The notes under the pieces are model-generated. The model saw only the letters and a program-made list of their open reading frames with translations. It was not told the origin of the DNA and ran no database searches. Made by a program: the position numbers and the translations under genes. From contig PNMH01000130.1 in assembly GCA_013823505.1 (NCBI GenBank), forward strand, positions 1 through 7,592: 7,592 nucleotides of DNA. The letters are read 5' to 3'. The first letter of the stretch is position 1; the number at the start of each line of letters is the position of its first letter. The DNA is from Polaromonas sp. (GTDB taxonomy: Bacteria; Pseudomonadota; Gammaproteobacteria; Burkholderiales; Burkholderiaceae). Of this stretch, positions 1-6,401 are shown one piece after another.

Positions 1-90
1 GGAGTTGGAACGGATGGAAAAGGATTCAGGTCGGCGGCGCTGGCACGGGGCCAGACGATGCCGCCGATCACTTGGGGACAGGAAAGCTTG
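1..90 (-). other. 5' leader of an off-window leftward gene (probably heat-shock operon)
   Basis: This stretch lies directly downstream, in the leftward direction, of the promoter and CIRCE operator at 91-145. It is therefore expected to be the untranslated leader of a minus-strand gene that begins beyond the left edge. No ATG exists on the minus strand here. One GTG at 71 opens a frame that runs to the edge, but it has no Shine-Dalgarno sequence and no recognisable peptide. CIRCE sites in proteobacteria most often precede groES-groEL, which is the best guess for the missing gene; another HrcA-controlled gene is possible. The plus strand is open in two frames here, but neither product resembles a known protein. 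Confidence 0.5.
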
Positions 91-117
91 TTAGCACTCA
101 TCCCCAGCGAGTGCTAA
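91..117. promoter_or_regulatory. CIRCE operator (HrcA repressor binding site)
   Basis: A perfect inverted repeat: TTAGCACTC at 91-99, a nine-base spacer at 100-108, and GAGTGCTAA at 109-117. This is an exact match to the CIRCE consensus, including spacer length. HrcA binds CIRCE and represses chaperone operons until heat stress titrates the GroE chaperonin away. The only gene to the right, the DUF2254 gene, ends towards this site, so the operator must serve a leftward transcript. It overlaps the last base of the -10 box of the promoter at 117-145 and covers the predicted transcription start near 110, where a bound repressor would block RNA polymerase. Confidence 0.94.
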
Positions 118-145
118 TGATAAGGGCGACCCCGGAGGTTTACAA
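117..145 (-). promoter_or_regulatory. Sigma70-type promoter overlapping CIRCE, firing leftward
   Basis: Read on the minus strand, TTGTAA (145-140, 4 of 6 to the -35 consensus) is separated by exactly 17 bases from TATCAT (122-117, 5 of 6 to the -10 consensus). The -10 box shares one base with the CIRCE repeat, which is the usual arrangement at HrcA-controlled chaperone promoters. The bases before the -10 are C-rich (GCCC) and the -35 reads CTTGTAA, so a sigma32 contribution is conceivable but does not match that consensus well. The remaining bases up to 212 contain a small GGGAT/ATCCC inverted repeat (154-158 with 165-169) whose T-rich loop is not a convincing terminator. I see no clear terminator for the DUF2254 gene. 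Confidence 0.75.
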
Positions 146-212
146 GGTCGATCGGGATTTTTTCATCCCTGCGTCCCGGGTTGGGTGTTGCCTTGCCGCT
201 CTGCAGGCGCCT

Positions 213-1484
213 TCACGATGCGCGGTCAGAGCTCGAAAACAGCGTGGTGTGCAGTTCGCTCAGGCGTACCTTGTCCGCGTCCAGCACCAAGGCCTGGCTG
301 GCCCTTTGCAGGCTGGTCGCCGCCTGCCGGCGCGCTGCATGTGCCAGTGTTTCGTCGCAACCCACGGCAATGATCGACAGCAACTTTTGCATGCGCAGCT
401 GAACCTCCAGCACCGCGGCGCCGTCCCGCGCGATGGGATCAAACGCCTGGTGGATGAAGTCGGATTGGTCCAGGGGCACCAGCGAGAGCCGGTCCAGCGG
501 CGCTTCCTGGGCCACCTGGTCGGTGGGAGTGTCCACCAGCACCCGGGTGATGGTGTTCATGGCGGCGATGGCCGTGCCAGGGTCATTGACGGCGGGAGAC
601 AAGGCGCGCTGCGCCACCTCGCACAACACGATCAGGCCGAAACGCGGGTCCTGGTCGAAGCTGCGGCCGTCGCCCAGCACGAAAGCCTGGCGCAACGCAG
701 CGGGGTCGGGTGGATTGTCGGCATTGGCCCCGGCTTCGACGATCACCAGAACGGTGCCGGGGTGGACCAGCTGGCCTGGTCGCACGCGCAGATGCAGCCG
801 GGTCGAGGCCGCCACCGCCTGCTCTTGCAGTGTCTGCATGTCGATGTGGCGCAGGTACCCCACCTTGTTGGCGTGCACCGGCTCGCCGGTTGGAGTTGCG
901 CCATGGTCTGTACGTGCACCCATGCCGGGTGAACGCCGGTAAGCGCCCATGGCACCCACGGCCGCAGCTTCGAGCTTGGCCAGAGTGTTCTCCATGCGAC
1001 CCAGCACCGAGAGCGTTTTCACCCAGCGCACCAGGGTCACGATCAGGTAAAGCAACACACCCATGGTGCAGACGAACAGGATGAAACGCCCGGTGCTGCC
1101 GTACAGACCCAGTCCGAGAGCGGTGTTGGCGATGATGGCGTAGATGAAAGCCGAGATGAACGTGGTGATGGCGTTTTGTGTGTCTGCGTCCCCGGCCACC
1201 AGCTGGATGGCACGGGGTGATGCGCCCACGGCTGCCGATGAGAACGCCGCCACCATGATCGAGAGCGAGAAGGTAGCCACGCCCAGCATGCTCGATGCGA
1301 TCACCCCGAGCAGGTTGTCCAGCGTGCTTCGGTCGATGTCGGGCAGCAGGCCGGCCGGGATGAGCCGGTTGCCCACGGCGGCCGCCATCGCGATCAGCAC
1401 CGCCACCACGCTGCCCACGGCAGGCTTCACCCAGAGTCGGTTTTCGGCGGCTTTGAGCCAGATCAGGGCACGGTACAAGGACAT
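213..1484 (-). CDS. DUF2254 family integral membrane protein
   Basis: A 423-residue predicted inner-membrane protein of the DUF2254 (COG4325-type) family, whose function is unknown. The N-terminal third has four hydrophobic segments, at about residues 20-45, 57-86, 105-128 and 133-155. A charged linker follows, then a soluble C-terminal part with the family hallmark GRS..QDPRFGL...CEVAQRALSPAVNDPGTA, in which the SPAVNDP core sits at residues 296-302. The start at 1484 begins MSLYRALIWLKAAENRLWVKP, as expected just before the first membrane segment. An upstream in-frame ATG at 1556 would add 24 residues that look unlike the family, and neither start has a strong ribosome binding site. The gene is divergent from the receptor gene at 1579, with 94 bases between the preferred starts and no clear promoter consensus for either. 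It converges on nothing; its 3' end faces the back of the leftward CIRCE promoter. Confidence 0.88.
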   Translation of the reverse strand: MSLYRALIWLKAAENRLWVKPAVGSVVAVLIAMAAAVGNRLIPAGLLPDIDRSTLDNLLGVIASSMLGVATFSLSIMVAAFSSAAVGASPRAIQLVAGDADTQNAITTFISAFIYAIIANTALGLGLYGSTGRFILFVCTMGVLLYLIVTLVRWVKTLSVLGRMENTLAKLEAAAVGAMGAYRRSPGMGARTDHGATPTGEPVHANKVGYLRHIDMQTLQEQAVAASTRLHLRVRPGQLVHPGTVLVIVEAGANADNPPDPAALRQAFVLGDGRSFDQDPRFGLIVLCEVAQRALSPAVNDPGTAIAAMNTITRVLVDTPTDQVAQEAPLDRLSLVPLDQSDFIHQAFDPIARDGAAVLEVQLRMQKLLSIIAVGCDETLAHAARRQAATSLQRASQALVLDADKVRLSELHTTLFSSSDRAS

Positions 1485-1578
1485 GCCTGAAAGGATAGGT
1501 GATTTGGGGCTGCACCCGACTGTCTCCCCGAGCACGGCCCCTGTCCAGCCTGCCATCTCGAACGCTTACGATCCTGAC

Positions 1579-3315
1579 ATGGATTGTTACAAGCCCTCCA
1601 CCGACCCGACCCCCGGCTCTGCGCTTCAGTTTCGCTTGTTGGCGGGACTGACCGTGCTCTTGCTTGGCCTCTGGTTGGCGTTTTGGCCGGACCTGGCCCG
1701 CGCTGCGGGCGGCGAAACCGATGTCACGCTTCAGGCGCGTCACTGGACCGACCCCTCCGGCGGTGTGGGCATCGAAGAGGTGGCGCAGCGCCCGGCCGGT
1801 GACTTTGAACCCATGGAGGAATACCGCAGTTTCCAGCTGGACGGCGCAGCGCTGTGGTTGCGTCTGGAACTGCCACCACGCGACAGCGCACGCCGCTGGT
1901 ACCTGATGTTGAGCGCCGGGGCCTTCACCAACCTCGCAACGTTGTACACCGCCAGCCCGTCGGGTGGGTGGACGGCCCAGCAGGCTGGCGACCACTTGCC
2001 CGTGTCGCAGTGGGATCACCCGGACCAGACGCCTGTTTTCCTGGTGGATCCTCAGGCCACTGGCCCCGTGTGGCTGCGGCTGGAAAACCACCCGGCGCCG
2101 CTGAGTCCGCGTCTGGTTTTGCTGGACGAGCGGCAGCTGCAGGACACACGCCAGTGGACCTTCCTCATGGTGGGTGGCTACCTGGGCTTTGGCCTGCTGG
2201 TGCTGTTCCTGGGCTGGGTGCATGCGCGCCTGTACGCCGACCGGGCCTTTGTTGCCTACTGCTGCTACGTGGCCAGCATGCTGGGTTTCCAGGCCGCCTT
2301 CACCGGCGTGGGTGGCTTGTTTTTCTGGCCTGAGCACGCGGCTTGGAACGACGCGGCGCCCGCCGTGTTCATGCTCTGGTTGACCGCCTCCGGCATCTGG
2401 TTCGTGCGGGAGGTGTGCGTGGTCTCGCGCCACCATCGCGGGGTCGACCGCTTTGTGCTCGCCTGGTCGGTGTTCGGTCTGTTGTTCCCGGCGGTGTACC
2501 TGCTGCTGCTGAACCGGCCGGCCTTCATCGTGCTCAACCTCTACGGCTTGCTCTCAGTGCTGTTGAGCTTTGGTCTGTGCATCTGGACATGGCGCCGTGG
2601 CGAGACTTACGCGGGCTGGATGGCGTTGGGTTTTCTGCCGGTGCACCTGGCGTACCCGTTTCCGGCGCTGCGCAGCGCTGGCGTGTTGCCGGACAGCTGG
2701 GCCACGCAGTACGCGGTGCTGATCGGCTCCGCCATCGAGATTCCGCTGTTGCTCTACATCCTGCACCGCCGCGCGAAGGACTTCAGCGAGAACCGCGCCC
2801 GCCTGAGGGCGATCGAAAGCACCGACCCCTTGACCGGGCTGACGATTTCTCCAGTCTTGTTGCTGCGCCTGCGCGATGCCTTGCGCCGCGCGCGCCGCTA
2901 CGGCCATCGCTTCGGGCTGGTGCTGGTGGAGCTGTCCAACCACGCCACCATCGTGGAGCGCGCGGGGCGCGAGGCGGGGGACCGGGCGCTGGTGGTGACC
3001 GCTTCGCGACTTTCGGCCGTGGTGCGCGATGTGGACACGGTCTGCCGCATCACCGAAACGCGTTTTGCGGTGCTGGTCGAAGGCCCCGAGGACCTCAAGC
3101 TGCTGGGCCAGCACATCGTGGCCAAAGGCCTGGAGCGGGTGCCCCAGCTGCCGTCAGACATGGCCTTGCGTTTTCGCCTGGTGTCAGCGGCCATGCCCGC
3201 CGAGGCTGACGGGTCGGTGGACGATGCCCGCCTGATGGAGCGCCTGCACCACGCGCTGGACCGGCTCGCAGACGATCCACGCAAGGTGGTGCTGCACCTG
3301 CCCCAGGCGGTCTGA
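1579..3315 (+). CDS. 7TM-DISM receptor with degenerate GGDEF domain
   Basis: A 578-residue membrane signalling protein. Residues 15-42 are a signal peptide or signal anchor ending in ALARA-like sequence (cleavage plausible after residue 42). Residues of about 48-190 form a periplasmic 7TMR-DISMED2-like sensor (ALWLRLEL, WYLMLSAGAFTNLATLY, VWLRLENHP). Seven hydrophobic helices run from about 193 to 398, typical of 7TMR-DISM. After a short basic helix, a GGDEF-type domain begins with STDPLTGL (414-421). Its active site is lost: the GGDEF position reads TETRF (492-496), and the first metal-binding segment reads VELSN instead of a DxD-type motif. RDVD at 483-486 keeps the RxxD inhibitory-site pattern, five residues before the signature. 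It should not make c-di-GMP; binding it, or a protein-interaction role, is inferred. ATG at 1579 is chosen because it places the signal peptide at the N-terminus. The open frame continues upstream only as an antisense shadow of the DUF2254 gene. There is no good Shine-Dalgarno sequence. Confidence 0.9.
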   Translation: MDCYKPSTDPTPGSALQFRLLAGLTVLLLGLWLAFWPDLARAAGGETDVTLQARHWTDPSGGVGIEEVAQRPAGDFEPMEEYRSFQLDGAALWLRLELPPRDSARRWYLMLSAGAFTNLATLYTASPSGGWTAQQAGDHLPVSQWDHPDQTPVFLVDPQATGPVWLRLENHPAPLSPRLVLLDERQLQDTRQWTFLMVGGYLGFGLLVLFLGWVHARLYADRAFVAYCCYVASMLGFQAAFTGVGGLFFWPEHAAWNDAAPAVFMLWLTASGIWFVREVCVVSRHHRGVDRFVLAWSVFGLLFPAVYLLLLNRPAFIVLNLYGLLSVLLSFGLCIWTWRRGETYAGWMALGFLPVHLAYPFPALRSAGVLPDSWATQYAVLIGSAIEIPLLLYILHRRAKDFSENRARLRAIESTDPLTGLTISPVLLLRLRDALRRARRYGHRFGLVLVELSNHATIVERAGREAGDRALVVTASRLSAVVRDVDTVCRITETRFAVLVEGPEDLKLLGQHIVAKGLERVPQLPSDMALRFRLVSAAMPAEADGSVDDARLMERLHHALDRLADDPRKVVLHLPQAV

Positions 3316-3328
3316 CTTCAGCCTGGCT

Positions 3329-4120
3329 TCAGAAGTGGGCGAGGTAGCCGCCGTCCACCACCAGTGTGTGCCCCGTCACGTAGCTGGCCGCCGGTGATGC
3401 CAGGAATACGGCGGCGCCGGCGATCTCGTCGGCCTGACCCCAGCGGCCGAGCGAGGTGCGTTGCTGCAGCCAGGTCAGGGTCTTTTCATCGCCTGTCATG
3501 GCGGCGTTGGCCTCGGTGGCAAAGAAACCGGGCGCGATGGCGTTGACGTTGATGCCCTGTGAGCCGAGTTCGGCAGCAAGCGCCCGGGTGAGGGCTTCGA
3601 GCGCGCCCTTGCTGGTGGTGTAAGCGGCGTCGCCAGCGCGTGCGATGGGCCCGGCGATGGAGGTCACATTGATGATGCGGCCGAAGCCCTGCTCCCGCAT
3701 GGGCCGGGCGGCTTCGCGGCACAAGTGCCAGGCCGACACGAGGTTGGCCTCCAGCAGATCGCGCAAGGCCTGTGCAGGCAGCTCGTCCAGTGGCTGACGC
3801 CGGCGCTGGCCCACGTTGTTGATGAGGATGTCCAGACGTCCGCTCTCGGCGAGCACGCGGGCCATGGCGCCGGTGGCCGCGGTCTCGTCGGCGACGTCGA
3901 ACGGCAGTGCGTGGACCTGGGAGCCGTTCGCGGCGGCGCTCGCGTGTTCAACGGCTGCGCGCAGGCTGTCGGCTTCGCGCCCGTTGAGCCAGACCTCGGC
4001 TCCGTGGGCGGCGAGTGCCGTGGCCATGGCCAGGCCCAGGCCGCGGCTGGCGCCGGTGACCAGGGCCACTCGGCCTTGCAGGGAGAAGAGGGGGGTGGGA
4101 TTCGGGGCGGTGGGATTCAC
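3329..4120 (-). CDS. SDR family oxidoreductase, gluconate 5-dehydrogenase-like
   Basis: A 263-residue classical short-chain dehydrogenase/reductase, expected in the cytoplasm. The Rossmann cofactor motif TGASRGLG is at 22-29, NNVG (usually NNAG) at 101-104, structural Asn126, and catalytic Ser154, Tyr167 and Lys171 (YTTSK). PGFFATE at 197-203 and a VVDGG near the C-terminus complete the family pattern. Arg26 and NGR at 46-48 after the second strand favour NADP(H). The pattern LFSL-G-, LNGR, LDILINN, PGFFATE, RWGQ resembles gluconate 5-dehydrogenases as I remember them. Substrate remains inferred, and FabG-like 3-oxoacyl reductase activity is the main alternative. The GTG at 4120 is preferred as start; a GTG at 4141 is possible, and the ATG at 4261 lies inside the kinase gene and is unlikely. 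The gene follows the kinase stop by 46 bases with no obvious terminator, so co-transcription is likely. Its end converges on the receptor gene with a 13-base gap. Confidence 0.87.
   Translation of the reverse strand: MNPTAPNPTPLFSLQGRVALVTGASRGLGLAMATALAAHGAEVWLNGREADSLRAAVEHASAAANGSQVHALPFDVADETAATGAMARVLAESGRLDILINNVGQRRRQPLDELPAQALRDLLEANLVSAWHLCREAARPMREQGFGRIINVTSIAGPIARAGDAAYTTSKGALEALTRALAAELGSQGINVNAIAPGFFATEANAAMTGDEKTLTWLQQRTSLGRWGQADEIAGAAVFLASPAASYVTGHTLVVDGGYLAHF
4089..4118 (-). repeat. 15-bp tandem duplication in the SDR N-terminal codons
   Basis: On the minus strand GAATCCCACCGCCCC (4118-4104) is followed directly by GAATCCCACCCCCCT (4103-4089), matching at 13 of 15 positions. 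The period is five codons, so the reading frame is kept and the peptide reads NPTAP-NPTPL just after the GTG start. It lies in the flexible segment ahead of the Rossmann fold, where extra residues should be harmless. Confidence 0.8.
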
Positions 4121-4166
4121 CCGCGAATTATCGGCGCGCACCCCACCCGCCGTGCGGCGCGTCTGC

Positions 4167-6215
4167 TCAGGCCGTGAGTTCGGCCATCGCGGATTGCGGG
4201 AAGGCGAGGTCGGGCTCCACGGTCTCCAGCGGCAGCGTGAAGTAGAAGGTGCAGCCCGCACCGGGCGCCGTCTCCGACCAGATGCGGCCGCCGTGGCGGT
4301 CGATGATGCGTTGCGCCAGGGCCAGTCCGGTGCCGGTGCCCTCGAAGTCCATCGAATGGTGCTGACGCTGGAACATCACGAACAGGCTGTGCGCCTTTTC
4401 CAGATCGAAGCCGGCACCGTTGTCGCTCACGTAGAAGGTGCGCCCGCCCATCGGGTTGACCTTCCAGCCCACCTTGATGACGGCATCGCTGCGCTTGGCG
4501 GTGTACTTCACCGCGTTGTCGAGCAGGTTGCCCCAGGCCTGGGCCAGCAGCATGGCGTCGCCGCGCACCACCGGCAGGTCCTGATCGACGGTCCATTCGA
4601 TATGGCGGTGAGGATGCTCCTGTTTGAGGTGGGCGATCACGCCGTGCAGCAAGGGCGCCATCGGCACTGCTTGCGAATCCAGCGCCACCCGGCCCAGGCG
4701 GGCGTATTCCAGCAGACCTTCGATCATCAGGCTCATGCGTTTGGACGCCATGGCGATCGATGTCTGGTACTGGCGGGCGAGGTTGTCGGTGGAGTTCCCG
4801 GTTTGCTCTTGCAGCAGGCTCACAAAGCTGGCGATGTGGCGCAGCGGTGCGCGCAGGTCGTGCGAGACCATGTGGGAGAACACGTCCAGGTCCTTGTTGG
4901 CCGCCACCAGCTGCTGTGTTCGCTCGGCCACGCGTTTTTCCAGTTCGCGGTTGAGGTCGTTCATCACGTCCTCCAGGCTCTTGGCCGCTGTCATGTCGCG
5001 CGTGATGCTGGACAAGCCTTGCAAGTCACCCGATTCGTTGCGCAGCGCGGTGAGCACGGTGTGCGCCCAGAAACGCGAGCCGTCCTCACGCAGGCGCCAG
5101 CCACGCGACTCCCACTGGCCGTGTTCCTTCGCCAGGCGCAGCACCTGGCCCGGGTCGACCTCGTCTTCACCGGCGTTGTCGGTGCACATCAGCGTCTCGT
5201 ACGACTGGCCCACGATCTGTGAGCGATGGTGACCGTGCAGGCGCTGGGCGCTTTCGGTCCAGTCGACCACCGTGCCGTTCTCATCCACAAAATAAATGCA
5301 GTAGTCCTGGATGGCGTCGACCATCAGGCGGTAGCGCTGCTCGCTGGCAAAGAGTTCCTCGGAGCGCTCGCGCACGCGATCTTCCAGGTCCTGGTTGGCG
5401 TGCAGCACGAACTCTTCGGTGCGCCGGCGTTCGGTGATGTCGTGCAGCTCGATGAACAGGCCTTCGATTTCACCGTTCTGCACATCGGGCAGGTAGTGGA
5501 TCTCGAAGTAACTGCGCCCACCGTCGGCGGCGGTGCGTTCGGCCTCGAAGTTCTGCGTCTGGCCACCCAGGGTGGCGAGCACACGCGGCATGATTTCGGG
5601 CAAGACCTCGGGCCGAACGACCTCGCTGAGGTGCGAGCCCACCATCTCTTCAGGTGTCTTGGCGTAGCGCTGGGCATGTGCGGCGTTGGCAAAACGGCAA
5701 ATCAGGTTCTTGTCGTAGTAGGCCAGCCTGGCCGGAATGCGGTTGGTGATGCTGCGCAAGATGGCGTCTTGCGGCGCGTCGGCGGTGTGACCGGCCGGTA
5801 CGTTGCCCAGATCGGCCACCATCGTGCTGGTGTGCAGGAAGCGCCCCTCGGCGTCGTAAACGGCGGTCGACGTGAGTCGAGCTTGCAAAAAGTCGCCGTT
5901 GGCACGGCAAAGCGACAGCGTGAGCGGCTCGGTGCGGCCGCTGATCAACAGTTGCTCCACATGCTGGGAGGCCAGCCCCCGCGACGCGGGTGCGGCGAGG
6001 TCGGTCAACTTCCTGAACATCACCACCTCGTCACGGTCGGTGCCCAGCCAGTCCAGCAAGGTCTGGTTGATGTTGACGCAACGCAGCTCGGCGTCCAGCG
6101 CCAGCAAGCCGCAGGGCGCGTTGTCGTACAGGGCGCGGGCGGCACTCAGGGCGGCCAGCAGTTCGTCGGTGATGGGTGCCAGCTGCTGCTCGGTGGTCGT
6201 GGCAGAGGTGTCCAT
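4167..6215 (-). CDS. Soluble sensor histidine kinase with three PAS domains
   Basis: A 682-residue cytoplasmic two-component sensor kinase with no membrane segment or signal peptide. PAS1 spans about 20-137. PAS2 spans about 150-265 (IPARLAYYDKNL...FANAAHAQRYA, ending HDITERRR; PAS_4-like). A coiled coil covers about 265-292. PAS3 spans about 292-412 (QRYRLMVDAIQDYCIYFVDENG...GWRLREDGSRFWAH). A signalling helix leads to the HisKA H-box FSHMVSHDLRAPLRH, with phospho-acceptor His452. The ATPase domain has the N-box NLLDNAVKY (Asn567), G1 DNGAG (598-602), F-box LFVMFQR (611-617) and G2 GTGTGLAL (626-633). All residues needed for autophosphorylation appear intact. The H-box and F-box resemble bacteriophytochrome-type kinases, but no GAF/PHY chromophore module is present. 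No receiver domain is fused and no response regulator is adjacent, so it is an orphan kinase. ATG at 6215 has GGAG at 6228-6225, nine bases upstream. The 129-base leader between the metK terminator and this start shows no clear promoter. The signal sensed is unknown. Confidence 0.93.
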   Translation of the reverse strand: MDTSATTTEQQLAPITDELLAALSAARALYDNAPCGLLALDAELRCVNINQTLLDWLGTDRDEVVMFRKLTDLAAPASRGLASQHVEQLLISGRTEPLTLSLCRANGDFLQARLTSTAVYDAEGRFLHTSTMVADLGNVPAGHTADAPQDAILRSITNRIPARLAYYDKNLICRFANAAHAQRYAKTPEEMVGSHLSEVVRPEVLPEIMPRVLATLGGQTQNFEAERTAADGGRSYFEIHYLPDVQNGEIEGLFIELHDITERRRTEEFVLHANQDLEDRVRERSEELFASEQRYRLMVDAIQDYCIYFVDENGTVVDWTESAQRLHGHHRSQIVGQSYETLMCTDNAGEDEVDPGQVLRLAKEHGQWESRGWRLREDGSRFWAHTVLTALRNESGDLQGLSSITRDMTAAKSLEDVMNDLNRELEKRVAERTQQLVAANKDLDVFSHMVSHDLRAPLRHIASFVSLLQEQTGNSTDNLARQYQTSIAMASKRMSLMIEGLLEYARLGRVALDSQAVPMAPLLHGVIAHLKQEHPHRHIEWTVDQDLPVVRGDAMLLAQAWGNLLDNAVKYTAKRSDAVIKVGWKVNPMGGRTFYVSDNGAGFDLEKAHSLFVMFQRQHHSMDFEGTGTGLALAQRIIDRHGGRIWSETAPGAGCTFYFTLPLETVEPDLAFPQSAMAELTA

Positions 6216-6344
6216 GGTGGAAGGCTCCAGGTCGGTTCAGATCGTGGCAAAGGGTTGCTCGTACTTCCTTATCGGTCGCTGGCGGCAAAAATTCAGCCGC
6301 GTCTGATCACCGGAATGCGGGGTGAATCGGGGGTATTTCTGGCG

Positions 6345-6378
6345 AAAAAAAGCCCCGGGGCTCGCGCACCGGGGCTTT
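6345..6378 (-). terminator. Rho-independent terminator of metK
   Basis: On the minus strand AAAGCCCCGG (6378-6369), a ten-base loop (6368-6359) and CCGGGGCTTT (6358-6349) form a perfect 10-bp, GC-rich stem. The transcript then runs through a seven-T tract (6351-6345, overlapping the foot of the stem). It begins 23 bases after the metK stop codon. The T tract lies only on the leftward side, so the terminator acts on metK and insulates the kinase gene downstream. A smaller GTAAG/CTTAC inverted repeat (6390-6405) overlaps the stop codon itself. Confidence 0.93.
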
Positions 6379-6401
6379 GGTGTTGTTCTGTAAGTGAACG
6401 C

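Noticed and set aside
154..169. GGGAT...ATCCC inverted repeat with T-rich loop, as a terminator for the DUF2254 gene
   Set aside because: The stem is only 5 bp and the T/A run is in the loop, not after the stem in either direction.
72..932. A plus-strand open frame starting just inside the CIRCE region
   Set aside because: It is mostly antisense to the DUF2254 gene and has no domain or ribosome binding site. CIRCE would otherwise have been assigned to a rightward gene.
1144..1578. A 145-codon N-terminal extension of the receptor reading frame
   Set aside because: It overlaps the DUF2254 gene antisense and would bury the signal peptide that starts shortly after 1579.
583..2436. A 617-codon open frame on the minus strand across the receptor gene and into the DUF2254 gene
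   Set aside because: The product is a low-complexity Arg/Gln/Gly/His-rich shadow. The overlapped genes have recognisable families in other frames.
4121..4261. Extension of the SDR to the ATG at 4261
   Set aside because: The extra residues are Arg/Pro/Ser-rich and overlap the kinase 3' end out of frame. The SDR fold begins soon after the GTG at 4120.
6282..6300. GCGGC-N9-GCCGC hairpin in the kinase leader, as a regulatory RNA or terminator
   Set aside because: It has a five-base stem with no T tract and no resemblance to a known riboswitch. Such stems are common by chance in GC-rich DNA.
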